Source: CAZQSL01 sp964595945 (lineage in GTDB: Bacteria > UBP15 > UBA6099 > JAJRTR01). Taken from it: a stretch of DNA of 9,669 bases. The stretch is from positions 1 to 9,669 of the forward strand of contig CAZQSL010000133.1 in NCBI GenBank assembly GCA_964595945.1. The letters run 5' to 3'. The notes beneath the pieces are model-generated. The model was not told the DNA's origin. It did no database searches and saw nothing but the letters and a program-made list of their open reading frames with translations. Below, piece by piece: positions 1 to 6,635 of the stretch. The position numbers were made by a program, and so were the translations under genes. The first letter of the stretch is position 1; each line of letters starts with the position of its first letter.

Positions 1-1326
1 TCTAAAATAGCCGATGCCGATAAATATTTTGACAGCATCCACAACCGCCTTTCGGCTACCCCTAATGAATCCATCAAGTCAGCCGCCGTCAAGATGCAGA
101 ACGCCGGAAAGGCCATCGCTGCCGGTTATGCCACCAACGCCCAGTATGCCGAACAGCGCACGGTATACTACAACAAACTCAACGACCTTATCATGGGCGG
201 CTCGGTCGCCGCTATCGACAAGTCGGTAGAAGCTTCCGACGATGCTGTGAAATCACTCACCGCGTCGACTGTCGTCATGACCATCGGACTGGTCATCGCT
301 CTCATCATCGGCGTAGTGCTCGCAGTCACCATAACTGCTTCTATCACGAAACCCGTCAACAAGATCATCGACAATCTCAACGATGGCGCCGAACAGGTCA
401 CATCGGCCGCCGGCCAGGTCTCGGCCTCCAGCCAGTCTCTCGCCGAAGGTACCAGCGAACAGGCTTCTTCGCTTGAGGAAACATCATCTTCCCTCGAAGA
501 AATCACCTCGATGACCCGCCAGAACGCACTCAATGCCGATCAGGCCAACAAACTCGCAAAAGAATCCCGCACCGCTTCCGACAAGGGCAACGGCGCCACC
601 AAACGCATGCTCGAAGCCATGGGCGTGATATCCACATCAGCTTCCGAAACACAGAAAATCATCAAGACCATCGACGAAATCGCATTCCAGACCAATCTCC
701 TCGCACTCAATGCCGCAGTCGAGGCCGCACGCGCCGGCGAAGCGGGCAAAGGCTTCGCAGTCGTCGCGGAAGAAGTCCGCAACCTCGCGCAGCGCTCAGC
801 CGAAGCTGCCAAGAACACCGCAAATCTCATCGAAGAGTCAGTGACCAACACCAAAAACGGTATGGACATCGCCGGCGAACTCGCCGAATCACTCGAAGAG
901 ATCACCGAACGCGCCTCCAAGGTTTCCGATCTTGTCGCCGAGATCGCTGCCGCTTCCAAGGAGCAGGCTTCAGGCATCGACCAGATCAATACCGCAATCG
1001 CGCAGATGGATAAGGTCACCCAGACCAACGCCTCCAACTCCGAAGAGTCGGCATCGGCCGCCGAAGAGCTTTCTTCTCAGGCTGAGTCACTCAAGGACAT
1101 CGTACGCGAACTCATGCAGATCGTCGGCGGCGCGGAAGCCGCTAACAACATGCGCTCCGCTGCTCCCGCGAGACGCCCCGCAGCCAGACCCGTGTCGGCT
1201 CCGGCTGTGTCGCTCAAACGCCCGGCCATCGCCGCTGCTCCCAAAAAGACCTTCACTCCTCCGGCCCGCTCGGCTGGCGCCGAAGACATGATCCCGCTCG
1301 ACGACGATGATTTCAAGGAATTCTGA
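1..1326 (+). CDS. Methyl-accepting chemotaxis protein, 3' part (5' end outside window)
   Basis: This is a transmembrane chemoreceptor that signals through CheW/CheA to the flagellar motor. The frame is open from base 1, so the true start lies upstream and the first ATG in frame (94) is internal. Visible in order: the end of a helical periplasmic sensor region, a transmembrane helix encoded at about 271-345 (GLVIALIIGVVLAVTI), a short SITKPVNKIIDNL stretch resembling the first HAMP helix, then directly the long coiled-coil signalling domain. The conserved hairpin tip is present (EIAFQTNLLALNAAVEAARAG, then GFAVVAEEVRNLA). Glu/Gln-rich methylation helices flank the tip (SLEETSSSLEEI and NSEESASAAEELSSQ). 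A Pro/Ala-rich linker leads to an acidic tail ending DDDDFKEF. Similar acidic tails ending in F occur in receptors of this class and may tether adaptation enzymes; that role is inference. The ligand is unknown. The gene is a separate unit from the cluster downstream. Confidence 0.95.
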   Translation, partial: SKIADADKYFDSIHNRLSATPNESIKSAAVKMQNAGKAIAAGYATNAQYAEQRTVYYNKLNDLIMGGSVAAIDKSVEASDDAVKSLTASTVVMTIGLVIALIIGVVLAVTITASITKPVNKIIDNLNDGAEQVTSAAGQVSASSQSLAEGTSEQASSLEETSSSLEEITSMTRQNALNADQANKLAKESRTASDKGNGATKRMLEAMGVISTSASETQKIIKTIDEIAFQTNLLALNAAVEAARAGEAGKGFAVVAEEVRNLAQRSAEAAKNTANLIEESVTNTKNGMDIAGELAESLEEITERASKVSDLVAEIAAASKEQASGIDQINTAIAQMDKVTQTNASNSEESASAAEELSSQAESLKDIVRELMQIVGGAEAANNMRSAAPARRPAARPVSAPAVSLKRPAIAAAPKKTFTPPARSAGAEDMIPLDDDDFKEF

Positions 1327-1359
1327 GCCTCAACAGGAACACAATATCAGGCCATCGCA

Positions 1360-1391
1360 AGAGCCGCCCCACGCAAGGGGCGGCTCTTTTC
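1360..1391 (+). terminator. Intrinsic terminator of the chemoreceptor gene
   Basis: A perfect 11-bp stem (AGAGCCGCCCC at 1360-1370 with GGGGCGGCTCT at 1377-1387) closes a 6-nt loop (ACGCAA) and runs into TTTT, C, TTT. It lies 34 bp after the receptor stop codon and separates that gene from the nitrogenase-like cluster. Confidence 0.9.
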
Positions 1392-1414
1392 TTTGGCGCT
1401 GCGCGAGTCCTTCG

Positions 1415-1439
1415 CGGCCTGTCGCGTTGTGACACGCCG
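1415..1439 (+). repeat. Imperfect inverted repeat at the cluster promoter (candidate operator)
   Basis: Two 9-nt arms, CGGCCTGTC (1415-1423) and GACACGCCG (1431-1439), pair at 8 of 9 positions across a 7-nt spacer. The dyad covers the likely -35 region of the promoter before the nitrogenase-like operon, where a dimeric regulator would be expected to bind. Its use as an operator is inference. It has no T-tract and sits upstream of the -10, so it is not a terminator. Confidence 0.45.
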
Positions 1440-1454
1440 AAAATCGTTTATAAT
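1427..1454 (+). promoter_or_regulatory. Putative sigma70-type promoter of the nitrogenase-like operon
   Basis: A consensus -10 TATAAT lies at 1449-1454. A weak -35 TTGTGA (1427-1432) is 16 bp upstream; an overlapping GTGACA (1429-1434) matches better but leaves only 14 bp. Transcription would start near 1461, about 35 nt before the first start codon. No -24/-12 sigma54 element of the kind used by classical nif promoters is visible. Confidence 0.6.
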
Positions 1455-1495
1455 GTCATGTACTGTCGGAAGGGCGGGCACATCGGAAGTTCCTG

Positions 1496-4036
1496 ATGGA
1501 AAGTGAAATGGATAAAATCATTGTTTTCGGAAAGGGCGGAGCTGGCAAATCGACCTTCGCGTCCAATCTGACCATGTGTTTCGCGGCAATGAGTCTGCGT
1601 GTGCTGCATGTCGGGTGCGATCCCAAGGGCGACTCGACGATGTATCTTACCGACAACCCGGCTGGCGGCACTGTCATGGATTTCATCATGACCAACAGGG
1701 ATCAGGGCGATATTTCGGGGCTGATCGCGAGCGGAAGAAATGGCGTGAAATGCGTGGAGTCGGGAGGGCCGGAAGCAGGTATCGGATGTGGCGGCAGGGG
1801 AGTGGCGCGAGCGATAGAGTTCCTTGAGGCGCATGGCGTTTTTTCCGCGCGGGAATATGACGTAATGCTGTTCGATGTGCTTGGCGATGTTGTATGCGGC
1901 GGGTTTGCGGCTCCGCTAAGGCGGGGTGTCGGCGACAAGGTGGTGATACTGGTCGGCGAAGATGAAATGTCGTACTATGCCGCAAACAATATCGCCAAGG
2001 CTGTCGTGCGTTATGGCAGCAATGGCATCGCGCTCGCGGGACTGGTGGTCAACCGGCGTGACAGGGGCGGAGCGATGCTCCCGGCCGAACGGTTCGCAAG
2101 GCTCATAAATACTGGAATTATCGGCGAGCTTCCTTTCTCGGAAGGCATCGGGGATGCGCGCGTCAGGCGGCGCACGGTATTCGAGCACGACAGTGATGAT
2201 CCATATTCGCGGGCAGTTGCCGCAATTGCTGACCGGCTGCTCACGATCGACAAGACAACGCTGCCCGTGCCTGCTCCGATGGACAGCCGTGTCTTCATCG
2301 GCATGACCCACGGAGACTATGAGCCATTGGCGGCGCCGGAAAAACCCGTGGCCTCAGAGCCATCTGATGAGACGACACCTGCGCGGAAGCTCCAGAAAGT
2401 GCTCGATCTCGCGCGCGAAGGAGCAGCTCTGACAGGATTGCGGGTGCTCGATGGGGGGGAGATATCCCTTGTTGTCGAAAGTCCTAAATTCGGGCAACTG
2501 AAGATTATGCTCGCCCCGGCTGGGGCGAAGGATGCTGTCGCCTCGGCACGCGGTTTTTCCATCGTCCTTGAATCAGGCAATCTGACGACACCAGCCGTCA
2601 GGGCGGTCAGGCGCGTCTCACATGTGCTTGGATCATTTTCCATCGACGAGATCAGACGCCAGTTCTGTGAAGAAGATACACAGCCGGCGGTGATTGCAGA
2701 AACGGCGAAGCCGAGATGGTTTTCCGAAAAACGGGCAGAGCAACGCGCGGCTGAGTGGCGCAGATTTATGGCGCCGGAGGTCTTCAGGCGCAATATCATG
2801 CAGTTCATCAAATACGATGTACCGATTGTAAGTATTGTATTTGGCGATCTGGAGTGCAAATACGCGACTCCTCCGCTACGGAGCGATGTATTCAACGCAT
2901 ACAACTACCCCTGGCTCCGGCACACGCTCGAGCGCGAGTCGTTACAGGTGCCTGAGAACTATTCGCGTCAATATGAAGTGATGCTCGAAGAAAACGACAT
3001 AGTCTTTGGCGCCGGGCAGCGGCTCGCAAAGCTCGCGGGTGAGGTGGCGCAGAGTGCCGGCAGCGAGTGTCTCTTTATGATCAACAATACATGCGTACCG
3101 GTTGTGGCTGGCGAAGACGTGCCGTCGGTCGTGACGAAAATCAATCGTGAAACCGACAAGACAGTGCTGTATGTGGGAGCGGAAAACGCATGCGGCACGG
3201 ACCCGCTCGTGCATTATATGAACAATATCCGGGACAAGCGGGGATTTGCCCGCTGTGAAAAGACCGGGCGGGCGGTCAACCTCATGGGATTTATGCCCGG
3301 CGCGGGACTCGATGAAATTAAGGCGCTTCTTGGTGCTCTCGGCATCGGCGTCAATATGGAAATCGTGCCAGGGATTTCTCCTTCGATATACGACAGATAT
3401 ATGAGAGCGGAACTCGGTGTTTTTATGCCTTCCGCGCTGTTTGAGGGCGTATATAAAACATTGTTGGCCGATGTCCCGCTGCCGTCCGTGACGCCCGTCG
3501 CTCCGTATGGAGTGGCCGCTACTGGCGAATGGCTTTCGGCGGTTGCCGGTGCGCTCGGCATGAGCGACAGAGCGGGCGAAGCGCTCGGAGCCGCGTGGGC
3601 GCTGCTCCGTGACGAGTGGGCATCCAATTTCAGGCAGGCGCGCGATTTCAGGCTTGGGTTTGTTTTCGACGCGAAGTCGTTCGGGGATTTTTCCGATCCG
3701 GGCAATACTTGTGGCATAGCGGTGTTCGATGTGCTGCGAGAAATGGGATTCGGTATCGAAGTCCTGTATTATACGGAAGCCGGGCAGGAATTGCCGGAAA
3801 CTGCCGGAATGACGCCTTTTTCGACACCGGGGGAGCTTGCCGCCGCGCTTGCCGCGTCGCCATGCCGGTGTTTCTACAGTGATTTCGCGTTCGATGAGAG
3901 GCTGATGAGTGCAGGAAAAGCGCAGTTTTCGCTCCAGTTTTTCGAGATGGGGCTGGCTGGGGCGCTGAGGACTCAGAGCCGGTTGATTTCTTTGTGTGAA
4001 ATGCCGTTCTTCGGCAAATACGGGAAGTATTTATGA
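1496..4036 (+). CDS. NifH-NifD-type fusion: nitrogenase-like reductase protein with fused catalytic subunit
   Basis: The 846-residue protein has three parts. Residues 5-250 are a NifH/BchL-type iron protein: P-loop GKGGAGKST (12-20), switch I CDPKGDST (41-48), cluster cysteines C98 (GIGCGGRGV) and C134 (DVLGDVVCGGF), R101 at the ADP-ribosylation position of NifH, and YAANNIAKAV. Residues about 255-420 are a Pro-rich linker plus an unrecognised domain (about 294-391). Residues about 420-846 resemble nitrogenase component 1 alpha: GDLEC with C454 aligns with NifD Cys88, DIVFGAGQRLAKL is typical, and NNTC with C533 aligns with NifD Cys154. The Cys62 equivalent is absent, and M644 replaces FeMo-co ligand Cys275. 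The predicted role is ATP-driven electron transfer to a joined catalytic core, substrate unknown. Start: ATG 1496 follows CGGAAG; in-frame ATG 1508 follows GGAAAGTG and gives the classic short NifH N-terminus, so it is equally likely. The end overlaps the next gene by ATGA. Codon use is richer in G-ending codons than in the flanking genes. Fold assignment is secure; function is not. Confidence 0.88.
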   Translation: MESEMDKIIVFGKGGAGKSTFASNLTMCFAAMSLRVLHVGCDPKGDSTMYLTDNPAGGTVMDFIMTNRDQGDISGLIASGRNGVKCVESGGPEAGIGCGGRGVARAIEFLEAHGVFSAREYDVMLFDVLGDVVCGGFAAPLRRGVGDKVVILVGEDEMSYYAANNIAKAVVRYGSNGIALAGLVVNRRDRGGAMLPAERFARLINTGIIGELPFSEGIGDARVRRRTVFEHDSDDPYSRAVAAIADRLLTIDKTTLPVPAPMDSRVFIGMTHGDYEPLAAPEKPVASEPSDETTPARKLQKVLDLAREGAALTGLRVLDGGEISLVVESPKFGQLKIMLAPAGAKDAVASARGFSIVLESGNLTTPAVRAVRRVSHVLGSFSIDEIRRQFCEEDTQPAVIAETAKPRWFSEKRAEQRAAEWRRFMAPEVFRRNIMQFIKYDVPIVSIVFGDLECKYATPPLRSDVFNAYNYPWLRHTLERESLQVPENYSRQYEVMLEENDIVFGAGQRLAKLAGEVAQSAGSECLFMINNTCVPVVAGEDVPSVVTKINRETDKTVLYVGAENACGTDPLVHYMNNIRDKRGFARCEKTGRAVNLMGFMPGAGLDEIKALLGALGIGVNMEIVPGISPSIYDRYMRAELGVFMPSALFEGVYKTLLADVPLPSVTPVAPYGVAATGEWLSAVAGALGMSDRAGEALGAAWALLRDEWASNFRQARDFRLGFVFDAKSFGDFSDPGNTCGIAVFDVLREMGFGIEVLYYTEAGQELPETAGMTPFSTPGELAAALAASPCRCFYSDFAFDERLMSAGKAQFSLQFFEMGLAGALRTQSRLISLCEMPFFGKYGKYL

Positions 4037-5382
4037 TTGGCGAAAGCGAACAGAAGAAGGGGCGGCTGCCATCGGGCGAAGGATTCGGCACGCCGGTGAA
4101 TTATCCATATCTGATGGGCCTGTATCTTGTGCTGAACACGGTGTCCGATCTCGCGCTGTTCATCGATGGGCCGGATTGTGTGACGTTCAAGGGCGAATTC
4201 ATCTTCGGACGGCATGACCTCAATTCCACGCTTCTGAGTTGTGGCGGACGTGCGCGCATCTGGCATCCCTGCACTGATGTGACCAACATCGTGCGCGACA
4301 GGACCGGCGATATCGCGGCGATGCTGCATGAGGCCGACGCTTCGGATCATACGGGCGGTATCCTGCTGACAGCGATGCCTATGGCAACACTTACGGGTGT
4401 GCAATACGATATGATACTGAGAAATATCACGCCCCCGCTACGCAAACCGGTGTATGAAGTGCCCGCGCTGTCGATGACCGGCAAAGACTGGCTCGATGGC
4501 TATGGGGCCACGCTCGATGCGCTTGCGTCACGGATGGACATCTCCGGCGGCACGCCATCTCCGGACAAAGTGGCGATCGTCGGCTATATGATGGACAGAA
4601 ACGAGTACGACCACAGAGCCAATCTCGCCGAGTTGCGCCGCATGCTCTCGGCGCTGTCGCTCGAAACGGTTTCGATCTGGCCCGAAGGCGGCTCCCTCTC
4701 GCGTCTCGCGGATGTGAAGGACGCCGGGACGATAATATCACTGCCGCATGGACGGGCCGCGGCTCGCACACTCTCGAGACGCACGGGCGCGAACCTCGTC
4801 GAGACAGGCATTCCTTTCGGGATCGGCCCCTCGTGCGACTGGCTCCGCGCTGTCGCGGCAGCGACCGGCAGGGCTCATCTCGCCAGCCCTTTCATCGACG
4901 GCGAACTCTCCATGATCATCCCACGGCTGAAATGGCTCGTGTCCAGGCAGTTCAATTCTCTCAATGTCATCTTCGCGGGCGATCCGCTCTATTTCGAGTC
5001 CGCTGACGAATTTCTCTCGGAACTCGGCTGCCGCGTCACCCTCCTTGCCGGTATCGGCGACGAACATCACATCCCCCATCTGCCTCGCCGTCTCGTGCGC
5101 GACACTCTCAAGTGTCATTTCAACATCACCACAAATGACATGACTGCCCTCTTCGCGCAGAATAGCCCCGCGGGGGGATCCACCCTGCTGATCGTGCCGG
5201 ACCTGTTCGACGGGGTCGCTAACATTCATTCGGACAAACGTATGGTGCTGATGACATTCGGATTCACTTCTTACAAGTACCATGCCGTGGCGGATTCTCC
5301 ATTCCTCGGGCTGCGGGGCGCGCTGCAATTTGCCGACCGGATGGCCAACGCGCTACTTGATTCGTACCGGCAGCGGTTATGA
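4033..5382 (+). CDS. NifK/BchB-type nitrogenase component 1-like subunit
   Basis: This 449-residue protein starts inside the stop codon of the fusion gene (ATGA), which implies translational coupling and a shared complex. It has the three-domain pattern of nitrogenase component 1 beta subunits: DGPDC (45-49) aligns with the HGxxGC motif of NifK (C49 with Cys95), KPVYEVPALSMTGKDWLDGY matches the segment after the cluster site, GIPFGIGPSCDWL matches the conserved PiGi motif, and the C-terminus has GFTSYKYHA then GLRGALQFADRMANALL. Of the three NifK P-cluster cysteines only C49 is evident. The Cys70 position lies in PVNYPYLMGLYL and the Cys153 position in TAMPMATLTG, neither with cysteine; C70 and C80 are extra. 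It probably pairs with the NifD-like half of the upstream protein and shares a bridging Fe-S cluster. It could alternatively be called NifN- or BchZ-like. The substrate is unknown. Length is close to family norm. Confidence 0.82.
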   Translation: MIGESEQKKGRLPSGEGFGTPVNYPYLMGLYLVLNTVSDLALFIDGPDCVTFKGEFIFGRHDLNSTLLSCGGRARIWHPCTDVTNIVRDRTGDIAAMLHEADASDHTGGILLTAMPMATLTGVQYDMILRNITPPLRKPVYEVPALSMTGKDWLDGYGATLDALASRMDISGGTPSPDKVAIVGYMMDRNEYDHRANLAELRRMLSALSLETVSIWPEGGSLSRLADVKDAGTIISLPHGRAAARTLSRRTGANLVETGIPFGIGPSCDWLRAVAAATGRAHLASPFIDGELSMIIPRLKWLVSRQFNSLNVIFAGDPLYFESADEFLSELGCRVTLLAGIGDEHHIPHLPRRLVRDTLKCHFNITTNDMTALFAQNSPAGGSTLLIVPDLFDGVANIHSDKRMVLMTFGFTSYKYHAVADSPFLGLRGALQFADRMANALLDSYRQRL

Positions 5383-5396
5383 TCCAACGGTGGATC
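5381..5396 (+). repeat. Perfect 16-bp palindrome at the end of the NifK-like gene
   Basis: GATCCA (5381-5386) and TGGATC (5391-5396) are exact inverted copies around ACGG. The left arm includes the last two bases of the stop codon. No T-tract follows, so it is a poor terminator. It ends 17 bp before a TATAAT element, on top of where a -35 would lie, so an operator or mRNA-processing hairpin are both possible. Confidence 0.45.
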
Positions 5397-5419
5397 GACG
5401 GGCAGTGAGAGCTTATAAT
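5391..5419 (+). promoter_or_regulatory. Possible internal promoter before the radical SAM gene
   Basis: A consensus -10 TATAAT lies at 5414-5419. The hexamer 17 bp upstream, TGGATC (5391-5396), is only a weak -35 and is also the right arm of the palindrome. Transcription would start near 5426, about 30 nt before the ATG at 5456. The radical SAM gene may therefore be transcribed both from the operon promoter and on its own. Confidence 0.35.
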
Positions 5420-5455
5420 AACCAATGCGGAAAGAAAGGCCGGCAGGCACGATAT

Positions 5456-6478
5456 ATGGGTGAAAAAAGATCGGGTGACAATAAACGGCACGAGAGCCAT
5501 GATGTGGTCGACCGCTTTCTGGCACCGTTTTCGACTGAAAAAAAACACATCGAAGTGAGCCTCGGCACAGCCTGCAACAACAGGTGCATATTCTGCATCA
5601 ATGAAGGTCGGCGCAGCTTTGTCCCCTACGCGCAGGTGTCGGCGGAAGCCGCCCGCTACGCGTCGCTGGGTTATGATTCGATCGGGTTTATCGGAGGCGA
5701 CCCGACGGTCTATCCCCGCATCGCCGATCTGGTGAGAGAGTGCGCGGCCTGCGGCTACTCTCACATCCATCTGATGAGCAATGGCCGCCGATATGAAGAC
5801 ATGGCTTTTCTCACTTCGCTCGTAGAGGCGGGCGCCACTCGCTTTTCCGTTTCGATCCACAGCCACAGGGCCGATGTCGAAGACATGCTCACGGGAGCCA
5901 GGGACGGTTTTTCTCAAAAACTCGCAGGACTCGATAATCTCTTCTCACTTAGAAAGTCAGGCGTGATCACTTCACATGTCTCGCTCAACATCATCATGCA
6001 CAAGCTCGTGTTGCCCGAACTCGATGTCGCCATGCGTTTTTTTGCCAACATGGGAGCGGTCGATTTCCGCCTGCTGCTCCTCCGTATGGAGGGGGCCGCC
6101 GTCGCCAACTGGGAAACGCTTATGCCACGCATGACCGAGGTGCGCGAAAAGCTGCCATCACTGATCAGACTTGCCCGCAACCGCAATCTTACCCTCACAA
6201 TGGACTCGCCTCCGCTTTGCCTTTTTTACGACATCCCGGGCCTGTCGTCCATCCTCGCGGAAGACTACTACGATGATATCATCACCGACAATGACTCATC
6301 TGTACGCGCTCAGTCGTCCTGGAATGAGATACGCATCTCCTACAAGACCAAGTTCCATTTTTGCGCCGGATGCTGCTTCGATCACATCTGCGAAGGCGTG
6401 TGGAAGGGCTATGTCGAAAAACTCGGCGGCAGCGAGTTTCACCCGGTCACCCGCGAGCAGGTGGAAAGCACCAGATGA
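5456..6478 (+). CDS. Radical SAM enzyme of the nitrogenase-like cluster
   Basis: A 340-residue radical SAM protein, expected to bind a [4Fe-4S] cluster and S-adenosylmethionine and start chemistry with a 5'-deoxyadenosyl radical. C40-x3-C44-x2-C47 (ACNNRCIFC) is the canonical cluster motif. GGDPT (80-84) stands where most relatives have GGEP. SVSIHSH is a typical TIM-barrel strand. The C-terminus holds CAGCCFDHIC (C303, C306, C307, C312) followed by EGVWKGYVEKLG, a short Cys-rich tail like reduced SPASM/twitch regions, so a second cluster is possible. I chose ATG 5456 because the frame's earlier ATG at 5282 would overlap the NifK-like gene by 101 nt and adds unconserved-looking sequence. A good Shine-Dalgarno is lacking; GGCAGG is about 9 nt upstream. 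It lies 73 bp after the NifK-like gene on the same strand and may make or modify the cofactor or substrate. It does not look like NifB. Confidence 0.85.
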   Translation: MGEKRSGDNKRHESHDVVDRFLAPFSTEKKHIEVSLGTACNNRCIFCINEGRRSFVPYAQVSAEAARYASLGYDSIGFIGGDPTVYPRIADLVRECAACGYSHIHLMSNGRRYEDMAFLTSLVEAGATRFSVSIHSHRADVEDMLTGARDGFSQKLAGLDNLFSLRKSGVITSHVSLNIIMHKLVLPELDVAMRFFANMGAVDFRLLLLRMEGAAVANWETLMPRMTEVREKLPSLIRLARNRNLTLTMDSPPLCLFYDIPGLSSILAEDYYDDIITDNDSSVRAQSSWNEIRISYKTKFHFCAGCCFDHICEGVWKGYVEKLGGSEFHPVTREQVESTR

Positions 6479-6570
6479 CGGCATGCCACTCTCGTATCAC
6501 AAGCCCAATACCCTCTCCCGATGTACCACCACGGTAGTAATGCGTTAGCTTCGACTAAACTTTTTCTTGC

Positions 6571-6595
6571 ATTTTCCATCTCTGTCATGGAAAAT
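6571..6595 (+). repeat. Perfect 9-7-9 inverted repeat upstream of the M20 peptidase gene (candidate operator)
   Basis: ATTTTCCAT (6571-6579) and ATGGAAAAT (6587-6595) are exact inverted copies separated by CTCTGTC. The element lies 40 bp before the peptidase start. It overlaps a weak promoter candidate (TTGCAT at 6567-6572, GAAAAT at 6590-6595, 17-bp spacing), so a repressor site is plausible. A TTTTT run precedes the repeat rather than follows it, so it does not look like a terminator of the radical SAM gene. The rest of 6479-6635 holds no convincing gene. Confidence 0.5.
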
Positions 6596-6635
6596 ACCAC
6601 GTTATGAACAAAACTTTTTATTTATGTGAGGCGGC

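Noticed and set aside
1420..1434. TGT-N9-ACA resembling the NifA upstream activator site TGT-N10-ACA
   Set aside because: The spacing is one base short, it lies next to a sigma70-type -10, and no -24/-12 sigma54 promoter is present.
2634..2643. Copy of ATTTTCCAT inside the fusion gene, matching one arm of the 6571 repeat
   Set aside because: It has no second arm and lies in coding sequence, so it is most likely chance.
1496..5382. True nitrogenase (nifHDK)
   Set aside because: The FeMo-co Cys275 position is Met, several P-cluster cysteines are missing, and no nifE, nifN or nifB lies in the window.
5282..5455. Longer 398-residue start for the radical SAM protein
   Set aside because: It would overlap the well-conserved C-terminus of the NifK-like gene by 101 nt, and the extra N-terminal sequence resembles no domain.
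6544..6565. TTAG/CTAA mini-hairpin with a TTCG loop before TTTTT, as a terminator of the radical SAM gene
   Set aside because: The stem has only 4 AT-rich pairs and a mismatch closes the loop, so it is too weak to call.
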